Part shown: positions 24,591 through 34,347 of the stretch, in pieces | Layout: each line of letters begins with the position of its first letter | Position numbering within the stretch: position 1 is the stretch's first letter | Assembly: GCA_011389655.1 (NCBI GenBank) | Contig: JAABTX010000021.1 | Location: 1-39,433, forward strand | DNA from: Thioalkalivibrio sp. | GTDB taxonomy: Bacteria > Pseudomonadota > Gammaproteobacteria > Ectothiorhodospirales > Ectothiorhodospiraceae | Direction of reading: 5' to 3' | DNA length: 39,433 nucleotides | Made by a program: the position numbers and the translations under genes | Notes under the pieces: model-generated | Seen by the model: only the letters and a program-made list of their open reading frames with translations | Database searches by the model: none | Told to the model about the DNA's origin: nothing

Positions 24591-24655
24591 CCCCTCTCCC
24601 GCTTGCGGGGCACGGTGGCCAGATTCCGGGGACAGAGTGGCAAATCTGTCCCCGG
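24591..24655. repeat. two palindromes between convergent pepN and the TSUP gene
   Basis: First, CCCCTCTCCCGCTTGCGGGG (24591-24610), of the CTCCCGC-GCGGGAG family. Second, an 11-bp perfect stem, CCGGGGACAGA (24626-24636) with TCTGTCCCCGG (24645-24655), around an 8-base loop. The second could terminate both converging transcripts, although no T tract follows. Confidence 0.7.
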
Positions 24656-24698
24656 GGGCGCCGGCAGCGGATGGGGGTGCCTGCTCGCGCCATGACCG

Positions 24699-25520
24699 TT
24701 AGCGCAGCAGCATGAACAGCCCCGCGATCATCAGCACCCCCGCAAACGCCCGGCGCAGGAGCAGCACCGGCAGGTGGTGCGTGAGCCATACCCCTGCGCG
24801 CACGCTGATCGCCGCGCCCAGCGCGATCCCGGCGATCGCGGGCAGATACAGGTGACCCACACTCCACTCCGGCGCGTCCAGCCGGGGCTCCAGCAGGGCA
24901 GGCAGTGCGTAGACGAGGCTGCCCGCGATCGCGATCGGGATACCCAGCGCGGCCGCCGAGCCGATCGCGCGGCGGATGTCGCGTCCCTGGCTCAGCAGGA
25001 ACGGCGTGGTCAGCGTGCCGCCGGCGATTCCGATCAGTGCCGAGACTCCGCCGATGCCGGCGCCGGCGAGAAACCAGATCGCCGGCCCCGCCTCCGGCCG
25101 CCTCGGTGGTCGGACGCTCAACAGCAGCCAGAGTGCGATCGCGATCTCGAACACGCCGAAGATGCGCGACAGCGCGCGTCCGTCCATCTGGATGGCGACC
25201 CAGGCCCCGAGCACCGCTCCGATCAGGATCGCCGGCAGGAGCCGGCGTACGGAGGGGCCGTGCACGCCGCCCTGCAGGTAGTGGCCGCGGGCCGAGAGCA
25301 TCGCGGTGGGGATGATCGCGCCCAGCGAGGTCCCAATGGCCGACTGAACCAGATACTGGCTGTCGAAGCCCATCAGGGCGAAGAGCCAGACCAGTACCGG
25401 AACGAGCACCAGCCCGCCGCCGATCCCGAACATCCCGGCGGGGATGCCGGTGACGAGCCCGAGCAGCAGGAACACGGCGAGCAGGCCGAGCGGACCGCTA
25501 TCGATCAGCAGGGTGTTCAA
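24699..25520 (-). CDS. TSUP (TauE/SafE) family permease
   Basis: 273 aa, about eight membrane helices in two related halves, each with a Gly-rich loop (GMFGIGGGLVLVPVL near 30 and GGVSALIGIAGGTLTTPFLL near 155). TSUP proteins move organosulfur anions, sulfite, sulfoacetate and similar ions across the inner membrane; this substrate is unknown. The start is TTG at 25520 (MNTLLIDSG), with no strong ribosome site; no better in-frame start precedes the first helix. It is downstream of hemL on the same strand, with palindromes between, so it is probably a separate unit. Confidence 0.85.
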   Translation of the reverse strand: MNTLLIDSGPLGLLAVFLLLGLVTGIPAGMFGIGGGLVLVPVLVWLFALMGFDSQYLVQSAIGTSLGAIIPTAMLSARGHYLQGGVHGPSVRRLLPAILIGAVLGAWVAIQMDGRALSRIFGVFEIAIALWLLLSVRPPRRPEAGPAIWFLAGAGIGGVSALIGIAGGTLTTPFLLSQGRDIRRAIGSAAALGIPIAIAGSLVYALPALLEPRLDAPEWSVGHLYLPAIAGIALGAAISVRAGVWLTHHLPVLLLRRAFAGVLMIAGLFMLLR

Positions 25521-25556
25521 TCGGGTTTACCGGGTTGAAGGCCCCCTCCCCACCCA

Positions 25557-25642
25557 TCCCCCGCGAGCGGGGGAGGGAGCGGGGGCGAGGGTCCGGGTTT
25601 CGCTGCCCCCTGCCCAACCGACTCCCCGGAGCGGGGGAGGGA
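25557..25642. repeat. pair of CCCCCGC-GCGGGGG palindromes
   Basis: TCCCCCGC-GA-GCGGGGGA (25557-25574) and a related CTCCCCGGAGCGGGGGAG (about 25622-25640) lie between the hemL stop and the TSUP start. They match the palindrome family at 24591, 28961 and 34853. Confidence 0.7.
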
Positions 25643-25657
25643 GTTGCCGATGGGGGT

Positions 25658-26941
25658 TCACCTCACGGATTTCTTCAGGACGTCGCGGGCGGCGGCCACG
25701 GTCTGGTCGATGTCGGCATCGCTGTGGGCGTTGGAGATGAAGCCGGCCTCGAAGGCACTGGGGGCAAGGTAGATCCCGGCGTCCAGCATCCCATGGAAGA
25801 AGCGCTTGAACGCGGCCAGGTCACAGCGGGTGGCCTGTGCGTAATCGGTCACCGGCTGGTCGGTGAAGAACAGGCCGAACATGCCGGGCACCTGGTTCGC
25901 GGTCATCGGGACGCCGGCCTCGCGGGCCGCATCGAGCACGCCGGCGACGAGGCGCTGCGTCTTCGCCTCCAGTGCCTCGTGGAATCCGGGGCGGCTCAGG
26001 ATCTCGAGCGTCCTCAGCCCGGCGGTCATCGCGATCGGGTTCCCGGACAGCGTTCCGGCCTGGTACACGGGCCCGACCGGGGCGAGCTGCTCCATGATCT
26101 CCCGTCGGCCGCCAAGGGCACCCACCGGCATGCCGCCGCCGATGATCTTGCCCAGCGTGGTGATGTCGGGTGCCACGCCGTACAAGGCCTGGGCGCAGCC
26201 CGGGGCGACGCGGAAGCCGGTCATCACCTCATCGAAGATCAACACCGTGCCGGACTGGTCGCAGGCCTCGCGCAGGGTCTCGAGGAAGCCGGGCTGCGGC
26301 GGGATGCAGTTCATGTTGCCGGCGATCGGTTCCACGATCACGCAGGCGGTCTCGGGCCCGTGTTCGGCGAACCAGGCGCGCACGCCCTCGATGTCGTTGT
26401 AGTCCAGCGTGCTGGTCAGTTCCGCCAGCGCGGCCGGTACGCCGGGGGAGCTGGGCTGCCCGAGCGTCAACGCCCCCGATCCCGCCTTCACCAGGAGCGC
26501 GTCGCCGTGGCCATGGTAGTTGCCCTCGAACTTCACGATGCGGTCGCGGCCGGTGTAGCCGCGCGCCAGGCGGATCGCACTCATCGTCGCCTCGGTCCCG
26601 GAACTGGTCATGCGCACCATGTCCATCGACGGCACCAGTTCGCAGACCTTTTCGGCCATCGCCACCTCGAGGCTGGTCGGACAGCCGAAGGAAAGGCCGC
26701 TGAGGCAGGCCTCCCGTACCGCCTCGATCACCTCGGGGTGGGCGTGGCCGGCCACCATCGGCCCCCAGGAGCCGATGTAGTCGATGTAGCGCTTGCCGTC
26801 GGCGTCGAACATGTACGCGCCCTCGGCGCGTTCCATGAACACGGGCGTGCCGCCAACGCCCTTGAAGGCACGAACCGGCGAGTTCACGCCACCGGGGATG
26901 CGGACCTGGGCGGCGGCGAAGAGGCGTTCGGATTCCTGCAT
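25658..26941 (-). CDS. hemL: glutamate-1-semialdehyde 2,1-aminomutase
   Basis: 427 aa. This PLP enzyme makes 5-aminolevulinate from glutamate-1-semialdehyde in the C5 heme route. It has [16 protein letters not shown] at the N-terminus, [25 protein letters not shown], and the PLP lysine K265 in [15 protein letters not shown]. The ATG at 26941 fits the family; the frame upstream is repeat text. It lies downstream of thiD-thiE but separated by REP array D, so cotranscription is doubtful. Confidence 0.97.
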   Translation of the reverse strand: MQESERLFAAAQVRIPGGVNSPVRAFKGVGGTPVFMERAEGAYMFDADGKRYIDYIGSWGPMVAGHAHPEVIEAVREACLSGLSFGCPTSLEVAMAEKVCELVPSMDMVRMTSSGTEATMSAIRLARGYTGRDRIVKFEGNYHGHGDALLVKAGSGALTLGQPSSPGVPAALAELTSTLDYNDIEGVRAWFAEHGPETACVIVEPIAGNMNCIPPQPGFLETLREACDQSGTVLIFDEVMTGFRVAPGCAQALYGVAPDITTLGKIIGGGMPVGALGGRREIMEQLAPVGPVYQAGTLSGNPIAMTAGLRTLEILSRPGFHEALEAKTQRLVAGVLDAAREAGVPMTANQVPGMFGLFFTDQPVTDYAQATRCDLAAFKRFFHGMLDAGIYLAPSAFEAGFISNAHSDADIDQTVAAARDVLKKSVR

Positions 26942-27025
26942 GGCGTTTTCCTGTCTGGAAATGTGATGAGTGTCCGGCAAAGGCGGGAGTGTAGTCGGCC
27001 TGCGCGGTCGAAGCACCCGCGGCTC

Positions 27026-27311
27026 TGTAGGAGCGTGCCGGCGCCGCGTTCGCGAGCCGGCTCGCCCCCCACCGGGGGTCACCGTAGGAGCGGCTTCCAG
27101 CCGCGATACCGCGTTGCGTTGGCTACCCAGGGCCATCGCGGCCAGAGGCCGCTCCTACCTCCCGCAGAGAGCGGCGTTGCGTTGGCTACCCAGGGCCATC
27201 GCGGCCAGAGGCCGCTCCTACCAGGGATGGCCGTAGGAGCGGCTTCCAGCCGCGATGCGGCGTTGCGCTGGGTGCCCCCGCGCCATCGCGGCCAGAGGCC
27301 GCTCCTACCTC
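27026..27311 (+). repeat. REP array D between thiE and hemL
   Basis: Forward TTCCA arms start at about 27084 and 27233. Inverted CAGAG arms end near 27159, 27220 and 27309. A segment of about 68 bp (GCGTTGCGTTGGCTACCCAG and following) is directly duplicated, leaving one inverted arm without partner. A GTAGGAGCGTGCCGGC variant lies at 27026. This fills most of the 393-bp gap; no gene is seen. Confidence 0.88.
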
Positions 27312-27334
27312 CCGCAGAGAGGGCATCGGCAGGC

Positions 27335-27958
27335 CTAGCCGGTGGCGAACAGGGCCTGGAGCCTGCGCGCCGCGATCTCGGGATCGGCGGCCTCGCTGAT
27401 GCCCTGGATCACGGCAATCATGTTGGCTCCGGCGGCGACCACCGGGGCGGCATTCTCCGGGGTGATGCCGCCAATCGCGCAGATGGGGGCGTCGAGTTCC
27501 CGGTGGGCCCGGCGCAGCAGGTCGAGGTCCGCTCGACGGGCGCGGGGTTTGGTCGGCGAGGGATAGACCGAGCCGAAGGCGACGTAGTCGGCCCCGGCGG
27601 CGATCGCCGAGCGGGCACGTTCGAGGTCGTCGTAGCAGGAAGCGCCGATCACGCACTCGGGGCCGAGCACGGCCCGGGCCTTCCCGATTCCGGCATCGTC
27701 CTCGCCCAGGTGCACGCCGTCGGCGCCGATGGCCGCGGTGAGTTCGACGTCGTCGTTGACCAGGAACAGGGCTCCGGACTCCCGGCAATGCTCCGCGAGC
27801 CTGCGCGCCTCTGCCAGCCGCCGCCCGCCATCGCCGGACTTGTCCCGGTATTGCACGAGGCGGGCACCGCCGCGCAGGGCCGCGGCAACCAGCCCGGTCC
27901 GGCCGGCCACCGCCTCGGGAGTCACGAAATACAACCCCCGCAGCAGCCGGCGGATCAT
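27335..27958 (-). CDS. thiE: thiamine-phosphate synthase
   Basis: 207 aa TIM barrel that joins HMP pyrophosphate and thiazole phosphate to thiamine phosphate. Motifs are LVQYRDKSG, FLVNDDVELT, GVHLGEDD, DYVAFGSVYPSPTK and the phosphate loop AIGGITPENA. The ATG at 27958 overlaps the thiD stop by 4 bp, showing a thiD-thiE operon. Confidence 0.96.
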   Translation of the reverse strand: MIRRLLRGLYFVTPEAVAGRTGLVAAALRGGARLVQYRDKSGDGGRRLAEARRLAEHCRESGALFLVNDDVELTAAIGADGVHLGEDDAGIGKARAVLGPECVIGASCYDDLERARSAIAAGADYVAFGSVYPSPTKPRARRADLDLLRRAHRELDAPICAIGGITPENAAPVVAAGANMIAVIQGISEAADPEIAARRLQALFATG

Positions 27959-28761
27959 GTCTGCGGGCAGAGGCGGTTCGGCACGTGCTGCCCCTTTCCG
28001 GGGGCGTAACCGCTTGCGGTCGCATCGGTCATGAAGCCCTGGGCCTCGATCACCGCGGGTTCCAGGTCGCGTCCGCGCGCCAGGAAGGCGGCGATGGCCG
28101 CCGCGAGCGTGCAGCCCGAGCCGTGAAAGCTGAATGGCAGCCGCGGCAGCTCGAACCGGCGCGTATGTCCGTCCTCCCGGTGCAGCTCGTTGACGATCGG
28201 AGGCCGCGGATCGCGGCGCGCCTCGGTCTCGGTCAGCGCGTGTCCGCCGGTGATCAGCACATTGCGCGCTCCCATCTCGCGCAGGGTCTCGCCCCAGCGC
28301 GCAGGGTCCTCGTGCCGGCTCAGGTGCGCCGCCTCCGGCGTGTTCGGCGTGATCAGCATGGCCAGCGGCAGCAGCCGTTCGCGGGTCAGATCCACCACCG
28401 CCTGGGTCGCGAGCGCGCCGCCGCCGCCCGCGACCATCACCGGGTCCAGTACCGCCGGAATATGCGGGTGCTCCGCGAGGATGTCGGCCACCATCCGCAC
28501 GTTTTCCGCCGACCCCAGCATTCCGATCTTGATGGCCGATACCGTCAGATCCGCGAGGGTGACCTCGATCTGCTGCGCGACGCGCCGAGCGGGAAGCACA
28601 TCGAAGTCGATCACGTCGCGGGTGTCCTGCACGGTGATCGCGGTGACCGCGGTCGCACCGTGCACTCCCAGACGGGTGAAGGTGGTCAGGTCGGCCTGCA
28701 GGCCGGCCCCGCCACCCGGGTCCGATCCGGCAATGGTCAGGCAGGTGGGTGGGTGGTGCAT
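27955..28761 (-). CDS. thiD: hydroxymethylpyrimidine/phosphomethylpyrimidine kinase
   Basis: 268 aa ribokinase-fold enzyme that phosphorylates HMP and HMP-P for thiamine synthesis. It starts MHHPPTCLTIAGSDPGGGAG and has AIKIGMLGSAENV, VLDPVMVAGGG, LITPNTPEA and the anion-hole FHGSGCTLAAAIA. GGGAGG lies eight bases before the ATG at 28761. No TPP riboswitch was found upstream. Confidence 0.96.
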   Translation of the reverse strand: MHHPPTCLTIAGSDPGGGAGLQADLTTFTRLGVHGATAVTAITVQDTRDVIDFDVLPARRVAQQIEVTLADLTVSAIKIGMLGSAENVRMVADILAEHPHIPAVLDPVMVAGGGGALATQAVVDLTRERLLPLAMLITPNTPEAAHLSRHEDPARWGETLREMGARNVLITGGHALTETEARRDPRPPIVNELHREDGHTRRFELPRLPFSFHGSGCTLAAAIAAFLARGRDLEPAVIEAQGFMTDATASGYAPGKGQHVPNRLCPQT

Positions 28762-28812
28762 CGTGCGGGCCTCCCTTGACGTGAAAATCGCGCGGCTCTC
28801 CGGCTCCTGCAG

Positions 28813-28895
28813 CGTAGGGTGGGCCAAGCGCAGCGGGCCCACCACCGAGCGACACGGCCGGGATGGTGGGCCCGCTGCGCTTGGCCCACCCTACG
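28813..28895. repeat. perfect 32-bp inverted repeat with 19-base loop, upstream of thiD
   Basis: 28813-28844 and 28864-28895 are exact reverse complements (left arm CGTAGGGTGGGCCAAGCGCA...). It starts 52 bp before the thiD start. It is the same element as at 20600-20760 and could form a long hairpin or cruciform. Confidence 0.93.
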
Positions 28896-28934
28896 GCCTT
28901 CCTTGCTGGTCCGGAGGTGCCGCAGGGCCATCAC

Positions 28935-28989
28935 CGTTACCGTGAAGGTCACGCATTTCTGCCCTCCCTCGCAAGCGGGAGAGGGGGGC
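28935..28989. repeat. two-hairpin repeat: CGTGA-AGG-TCACG then CTCCCTCGCAAGCGGGAG
   Basis: A small palindrome (28941-28953), the word CATTTCT, then a second palindrome (about 28961-28989). The same order of parts occurs at 24569-24610, where GCGCG-AAAGC-CGCGC precedes CATTTCT. Confidence 0.65.
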
Positions 28990-29041
28990 CTCCATCTCTC
29001 GGGGCGGCGGGTATCGGCATGATCGTGCGGGGATGTGCTGT

Positions 29042-29746
29042 TCAGGGACTGCCGGCCGCCAGGCGGTCGCGATCGACTGCCGTGCCACGCAGCGAGATCC
29101 GGGGCCAGCCAAGGCGTTCCGCATGCGCCGCCAGCGCGGGATCCGCATCCACCGCCACCGGCCGGCGGACTGCCTCGAGCAGCGGGATGTCGTTGCGTGA
29201 ATCGCTGTAGAAGGTCGCCTCGACCATGGCGTCCTCGGGTTCGCCCCGCTCCCGGAGCCACTGCCGCAGCCGCTCGATCTTGCCCTCCTGGAAGCAGGGG
29301 GTCGCGGCGAGCTCGCCAGTGTACCGGCCGTCCCGGAACTCCGGTTCCGTGGCGAGCAGGTGTTCGATTCCCAGCATGTCCGCGATCGGGCGGGTGACGA
29401 AGCTGTTGGTCGCGGTGATGATCAGCAGCGTGTCACCGGCTTCGCGGTGCCGGGCCAGCAGATCCGAGGCGCCCGGCGCGATCATCGGGCGGATCCGGTC
29501 CTGGAGAAAGGTCTCCCGCCAGAGGTGCAGCTGGGGCAGGGGATGCTGTACCAGGGGCTGGAACACGAAGCGGCAGAACGCGTAGATGTCCAGCGTCCCG
29601 GCGACGTACTGCGCGTAGAAGTCGTCGTTGAGCCGGGTGTAGGTCGCCGCATCGACCGCACCGACCTCGGCGAGGAAGCGCCCCCAGGCATGGTCGCTGT
29701 CGCCCGCAAGCAGGGTGTTGTCGAGGTCGAAGATGGCCAGTGGCAT
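29042..29746 (-). CDS. HAD-superfamily (subfamily IB, SerB-like) phosphatase
   Basis: 234 aa. Motif I DLDNTLL (nucleophile Asp in FDLDNT), motif II IITATN, the lysine in FQEGKIERL and motif III YSDSRNDIPLL place it in HAD-IB with SerB-like phosphomonoesterases. The substrate is unknown. It is divergent from rppH-ptsP, as a similar gene is in Pseudomonas. The ATG at 29746 fits the fold; the frame upstream overlaps the rppH promoter. Confidence 0.88.
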   Translation of the reverse strand: MPLAIFDLDNTLLAGDSDHAWGRFLAEVGAVDAATYTRLNDDFYAQYVAGTLDIYAFCRFVFQPLVQHPLPQLHLWRETFLQDRIRPMIAPGASDLLARHREAGDTLLIITATNSFVTRPIADMLGIEHLLATEPEFRDGRYTGELAATPCFQEGKIERLRQWLRERGEPEDAMVEATFYSDSRNDIPLLEAVRRPVAVDADPALAAHAERLGWPRISLRGTAVDRDRLAAGSP

Positions 29747-29852
29747 GATCGTGGTCCGGTGTGCAGGCAGAACGGTCTGTGTGCCCGATTGTACGTAGCC
29801 GGATCCGGGGGTGCGAGTCGCGGCCGTGAGGCGGACCCGGGCTGTGGGTGCT

Positions 29853-29881
29853 TTGCCGTGTACCCGCCCGTGTGGAACAAT
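29853..29881 (+). promoter_or_regulatory. candidate sigma70 promoter for rppH-ptsP
   Basis: TTGCCG, 17-bp spacer, AACAAT, in the gap between the HAD gene and rppH. Each box matches four of six consensus positions. Plausible but unproven. Confidence 0.35.
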
Positions 29882-29913
29882 CATGTTAACGAATCATTAG
29901 CCGGTTGAACCAA

Positions 29914-30444
29914 GTGATTGATTGTGATGGCTATCGACCGAACGTAGGTATCATCGTCTGCAACGCGCAACAGCAGCTGTTCTGGGGCAAGCGCGTGGGG
30001 CAGGATGCGTGGCAGTTTCCCCAGGGTGGCATCCACCAGGACGAGTCGCCCGAGGACGCGCTGTTTCGCGAGTTGCGCGAGGAGACCGGCCTGCTGCCGG
30101 AGCACGTGCGCATACTGGGCGTAACGCGCAGCTGGCTGCGTTATCGCCTGCCTGCGCGCATGGTGCGGCGACGCAGCCAACCGGTCTGCGTGGGCCAGAA
30201 GCAGCGGTGGTTCCTGCTGGAAATGGTGGGATCCGACGAGGACTTCCGACTCGACGCGGTGCAGCCAGCGGAGTTCGACGACTGGCGCTGGATCGATTAC
30301 TGGAGGCCGGTGCATGAGGTCGTGCATTTCAAGCGCAGCGTGTACCGCCGGGCGCTCTGCGAGCTCGTGCCGCTGATGTTTCCCGAGCTGGCGGCCGGCC
30401 CTCTGCGCGGTCGCTGCGCCAGTTCGCGTTCGGCCGGTTCATGA
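29914..30444 (+). CDS. rppH: RNA 5'-pyrophosphohydrolase (Nudix)
   Basis: 176 aa. RppH removes pyrophosphate from the 5' end of mRNA and so triggers RNase E decay. The Nudix box runs from [16 protein letters not shown] into REETGLL; WQFPQGG precedes it. I chose the GTG at 29914, which gives the family start [12 protein letters not shown]; a TTG at 29905 adds three residues. Neither has a clear ribosome site. It overlaps ptsP by 4 bp (ATGA), a pairing conserved in gammaproteobacteria. Confidence 0.94.
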   Translation: MIDCDGYRPNVGIIVCNAQQQLFWGKRVGQDAWQFPQGGIHQDESPEDALFRELREETGLLPEHVRILGVTRSWLRYRLPARMVRRRSQPVCVGQKQRWFLLEMVGSDEDFRLDAVQPAEFDDWRWIDYWRPVHEVVHFKRSVYRRALCELVPLMFPELAAGPLRGRCASSRSAGS

Positions 30445-32732
30445 CGGCCTCGGCACCACCATCCTCGATGCTCGACCTGCTGCGCCGCGTGGTGCAGGAG
30501 GTCAACGGAGCGGCGGACTTCTACGAGGCGCTGAGCATCATCGTGACCCGGGTGAAGGGTGCGCTCGACATCGATGTCTGTTCGATCTACCTGAAATCGC
30601 CTCGCTCCGAGCGGCTGGTGCTGATGGCCTCCGAAGGATTGCGCCAGGAATCGGTGGGCCAGGTGGAGATGGAGGTCTCCGAGGGCCTCGTGGGGCTGGT
30701 GGCCTCGCGCGCCGAGCCGATCAACCTCGAGAACGCCTCCGAACACCCGCGCTTCCGCTACTTCCCGGAGACCGGCGAGGAGCGGTTCCTGTCCTTCCTG
30801 GGGGTTCCGATCATCCAGCAGCGCAAGCTGCTCGGTGTGCTGGTGGTGCAGCATCACAAGGCGCGACGCTTCGACAACGAGCACGTGTCCTTCCTCATCA
30901 CGCTGGCGGCGCAGCTGTCGGGGGCGATCACACACGCGGAATTCACCGACGAGATCGCGAGCGAGACCCCGATGGTCAGCCACGTGAATGTGGAGGCGAT
31001 CGGTGTCGCGGGTGCGCCCGGCGTGGCCATCGGGCGCGCGGTCGTCGCCTACCGGCTGGCCGACCTCGATTCGATCCCGGACCGCGAGGCGCCCGGCGTC
31101 GAAGAGGAACTGGCCCGTTTCGCGATGGCGGTGAATGCGACCCGCGAAGAGATCGAGGGTCTGAAGGCGCGGACGCAGGCCCTGCTGCCGGCCGAGGAGG
31201 GAGCGCTGTTCGATGCCTATCTGCTGCTGCTGGGGGATTCGCTGGTGCATCGCACCGAGACCCGGATCCGGACCGGGCAATGGGCCCCCGGGGCGCTCCG
31301 CGACACGGTGCGCGAGAGCGTTCGTGTCTTCGAGGACATGGAGGATGCCTACCTGCGGGAGCGCGGGGCCGACATCCGGGATCTCGGACGCCGGATCCTC
31401 TCTCATCTGCTGCCTGCCGAGAATGCCGAGGGTGACTTTCCCGAGGGCGGGATCCTGGTCGGCGAGGACCTGACCGCATCGCATCTCGCCGAGGTGCCGA
31501 TCGAGCGGCTGGGGGCGATCGTGTCGGCCCGCGGCTCGGGTTCCTCGCACATCGCGATCCTCGCGCGCGCCCTGAACGTGCCTGCGGTGATGGGGGTCTC
31601 CGATCTTCCGGTCAGCCGCCTGGAGGATCGCGAACTCCTGGTGGACGGCTATCGCGGAAGCTTGTACGTGAACCCGGGCCCCGAGCTGCGCGCCGAGTTC
31701 ATGCGTCTGGTTCGGGAAGAACGCGAGCTGGAGGAGGGCCTGCGCACGCTGGCGCTTCAGCCCGCCGCGACCCGGGACGGTCGTCCGGTGCCGGTGATGG
31801 CGAACAGCGGTCTGCTCGCAGACATCCGACCCTCGCTGCAGTCGGGCGCCGAAGGGGTCGGGCTGTACCGCACCGAGGTGCCATTCATCATCCGCGACCG
31901 CTTCCCGGGCGAGGAGGAACAGGTCGAGATCTACCGCCAGATTCTGGCGTCCTTCGATCCAATGCCGGTGACGCTGCGGACCCTGGATGTCGGCGGTGAC
32001 AAGGCGTTGCCGTACTTCCCGGTGCGGGAGGACAACCCGTTTCTCGGCTGGCGCGGCATACGCATCACGCTGGATCACCCGGAGATATTCCTGCCGCAGT
32101 TGCGGGCGATGCTGAAGGCGAGCGTCGAGCACCACAACCTGCAGATCCTGTTCCCGATGATCAGCACCCTCGAGGAACTGAAGGAGTCGCTGATCCTGCT
32201 CAACCGCGCCCGGGAGGAACTGCTGGACGAGGGACTGCCGGTCCCGATGCCGAAGGTCGGCGTGATGATCGAGGTTCCGGCAGCCGTCTACATCGTGGAG
32301 GCGCTGGCCCGGCGGGTCGATTTTCTGTCGATCGGGACCAATGATCTGGTGCAGTACCTGCTGGCGGTGGACCGCAACAACGCCCGTGTGGCGAACCTCT
32401 ACGACACACTGCATCCGTCGTCCATCCGTGCGCTGGAGCTGATTGCCGAAGGCGCGCGGCGGACCGGCAAGCCGGTCAGCGTCTGTGGCGAGATGGCCGC
32501 GGATCCGGCGGCGATCATCCTGCTGCTCGGCATGGCCATGGACAGCCTGAGTGTCAGTGTGTCCGCGATTCCGAGAGTCAAGTGGGTGATCCGCAGCTTC
32601 ACCACCGACCGGGCAGAGGCGCTGCTGGCCCAGTGCCGGCTGCTGGAGAATCCCGAGCAGATCCGCTCCCTGCTGAACAACGCGCTGGTCCAGGCCGGTC
32701 TTGGCGGGCTGGTGCGCGCCGGCAAGAACTGA
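30441..32732 (+). CDS. ptsP: phosphoenolpyruvate-protein phosphotransferase of the nitrogen PTS (EI-Ntr)
   Basis: 763 aa. An N-terminal GAF domain (about 10-170, able to bind glutamine in relatives) is fused to an Enzyme I core. The phosphorylated histidine is H370 in [15 protein letters not shown]. The PEP-binding C-terminal barrel has [34 protein letters not shown] and [10 protein letters not shown] with the active cysteine. It phosphorylates NPr and thence EIIA-Ntr, which regulate nitrogen, potassium and stress responses. No npr or ptsN gene is in the window. Confidence 0.96.
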   Translation: MTASAPPSSMLDLLRRVVQEVNGAADFYEALSIIVTRVKGALDIDVCSIYLKSPRSERLVLMASEGLRQESVGQVEMEVSEGLVGLVASRAEPINLENASEHPRFRYFPETGEERFLSFLGVPIIQQRKLLGVLVVQHHKARRFDNEHVSFLITLAAQLSGAITHAEFTDEIASETPMVSHVNVEAIGVAGAPGVAIGRAVVAYRLADLDSIPDREAPGVEEELARFAMAVNATREEIEGLKARTQALLPAEEGALFDAYLLLLGDSLVHRTETRIRTGQWAPGALRDTVRESVRVFEDMEDAYLRERGADIRDLGRRILSHLLPAENAEGDFPEGGILVGEDLTASHLAEVPIERLGAIVSARGSGSSHIAILARALNVPAVMGVSDLPVSRLEDRELLVDGYRGSLYVNPGPELRAEFMRLVREERELEEGLRTLALQPAATRDGRPVPVMANSGLLADIRPSLQSGAEGVGLYRTEVPFIIRDRFPGEEEQVEIYRQILASFDPMPVTLRTLDVGGDKALPYFPVREDNPFLGWRGIRITLDHPEIFLPQLRAMLKASVEHHNLQILFPMISTLEELKESLILLNRAREELLDEGLPVPMPKVGVMIEVPAAVYIVEALARRVDFLSIGTNDLVQYLLAVDRNNARVANLYDTLHPSSIRALELIAEGARRTGKPVSVCGEMAADPAAIILLLGMAMDSLSVSVSAIPRVKWVIRSFTTDRAEALLAQCRLLENPEQIRSLLNNALVQAGLGGLVRAGKN

Positions 32733-32750
32733 CCTGGCTTGTCCAGTGGG

Positions 32751-33228
32751 GGTGTCTCTCGTTTGTGGGAGGCGAGCGCTCTCGGCGATCCGGCGCCCGT
32801 GAAGGCCGCCCAGGAGGCTGGCTTCGTGTAGGAGCCGCCTCCGGCCGCGATGGCCCTGGGCACTCGACACAACGCTGCATCGCGGCTGGAAGCCGCTCCC
32901 ACGAGCACCCCTGCAGGAGCGAGCCGGCTCGCCCAAGGCCGGGGCGCCAAACGGGCACCCATCGCGGATGTCTCTTGTTTGTGGGAGGCGAGCCCGCGCG
33001 GCGATCCGGCGCCCGTGAAGGCCGCCCAGGAGGCTGGCTTCGTGTAGGAGCCGCCTCCGGCCGCGATGGCCCTGGGCACTCGACACAACGCTGCATCGCG
33101 GCTCGAAGCCGCTCCCACGAGCACCCCTGCAGGAGCGAGCCGGCGCGCCCAAGGCCGGGGCGCCAAACGGGCACCCATCGCGGGTGTCTCTCGTTTGTGG
33201 GAGGCGAGCGCTCTCGGTGATCCGGCGC
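32751..33228 (+). repeat. 216-bp tandem duplication (about 2.2 copies) containing REP pairs
   Basis: The sequence beginning GTGTCTCTCGTTTGTGGGAG recurs at 216-bp spacing (TG at 32753, 32969 and 33185). The third copy is cut after about 45 bp. Copies differ by only a few bases. Each holds a forward GCCTCCGGC arm, an inverted TGGAA or TCGAA arm, and a GGAGCGAGCCGGCTCGCCC palindrome. It occupies most of the 568-bp ptsP-argC gap. Confidence 0.92.
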
Positions 33229-33300
33229 GTCGGACCGGATGTCCCGGCGGGCGCTTGCGGGTATCATCCGCAGGCCAGTGTCCAGAGCAACGGAAGGGTG

Positions 33301-34332
33301 ATGATTTCCATTGGTATCGTAGGCGCCACCGGGTACACCGGCGTCGAGTTGCTGCGGCTGCTCGCCGGGCACCCGCACGCCGAGATCGTGGCCGTTACGT
33401 CCCGTAGCGACGCCGGGACCCCCGTCGCAAGCATGTTTCCCAGCCTGCGCGGGCGCATCGACCTGAACTTCGTGGAACCGGATCCGGACCGGCTTGCGGA
33501 GTGCGATGTGGTGTTCTTCGCCACGCCCCACGGCGTGGCGCACGCGATGGCCGGACCGCTGCTCGAGCGCGATGTGCGCGTGATCGATCTCTCGGCGGAC
33601 TTCCGTCTCCGGGATGCGGAGCTCTGGGCCCGCTGGTACGGGCAGCCACACGGTGCCCCGCAGTGGCTTGAGCAGGCCGTCTACGGTCTGCCGGAACTGC
33701 ACCGGGACCGCATTCGCGAGACGCGTCTGCTCGCGGTGCCGGGCTGTTACCCCACCGCGGTCACTCTCGGCCTGCTGCCGCTGCTGCGGGCGCGGGCCGT
33801 TGATCCGTCGGACCTCATCGCCGACGCCAAGAGCGGCGTCAGCGGTGCGGGGCGCAAGGCGCAGATCGGCAGCCTGCACGCGGAGGTCGGGGAGAACTTC
33901 CGAGCCTATGCCAGTGGCGGGCACCGGCACCATCCTGAGATCCGCCAGACGCTCGAGGACGCGGCGGGCGGTCCCGTGGGTCTCGTGTTCCAGCCGCATC
34001 TGGTGCCAATGATCCGAGGCATCCACGCGACGCTCTACGCGCGGCCTCTGGACGGGCAGTTGGACTTCCAGCGCCTGTTCGAAGACTTCTACCGCAACGA
34101 GCCCTTCGTCGATCTGCTGCCGCCGGGCGGACACCCGCAGACATCCAGCGTTCGCGGCACGAACCTCTGCCGTATCGCGGTCTTCCGGCCCGTGGAATCG
34201 GGGCGGGTGGTGGTGCTTTCAGTGATCGACAACCTGGTCAAGGGGGCCTCGGGCCAGGCGGTGCAGGGCATGAACCTGATGTTCGGTCTTCCCGAGGACC
34301 TGGGGCTGAACCTCGTGCCCGTGTTCCCCTGA
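33301..34332 (+). CDS. argC: N-acetyl-gamma-glutamyl-phosphate reductase
   Basis: 343 aa. ArgC reduces N-acetylglutamyl phosphate with NADPH in arginine synthesis. It has the dinucleotide loop [17 protein letters not shown], catalytic C149 in [10 protein letters not shown], and the histidine region [12 protein letters not shown]. The start is ATG at 33301; the frame upstream is repeat text. GGAAGG lies close before the ATG. Confidence 0.96.
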   Translation: MISIGIVGATGYTGVELLRLLAGHPHAEIVAVTSRSDAGTPVASMFPSLRGRIDLNFVEPDPDRLAECDVVFFATPHGVAHAMAGPLLERDVRVIDLSADFRLRDAELWARWYGQPHGAPQWLEQAVYGLPELHRDRIRETRLLAVPGCYPTAVTLGLLPLLRARAVDPSDLIADAKSGVSGAGRKAQIGSLHAEVGENFRAYASGGHRHHPEIRQTLEDAAGGPVGLVFQPHLVPMIRGIHATLYARPLDGQLDFQRLFEDFYRNEPFVDLLPPGGHPQTSSVRGTNLCRIAVFRPVESGRVVVLSVIDNLVKGASGQAVQGMNLMFGLPEDLGLNLVPVFP

Positions 34333-34347
34333 ACGGGAAGGATCATC

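Noticed and set aside
25535-28009. 824-aa open frame antisense to hemL and thiE
   Set aside because: Shadow frame crossing two conserved genes and a REP array. His/Gln-rich composition is typical of such frames.
30297-33152. 951-aa open frame antisense to ptsP and into the 216-bp repeat
   Set aside because: Its N-terminal part is repeat text written twice ([12 protein letters not shown]-like) and the rest mirrors ptsP. No domain is recognisable.
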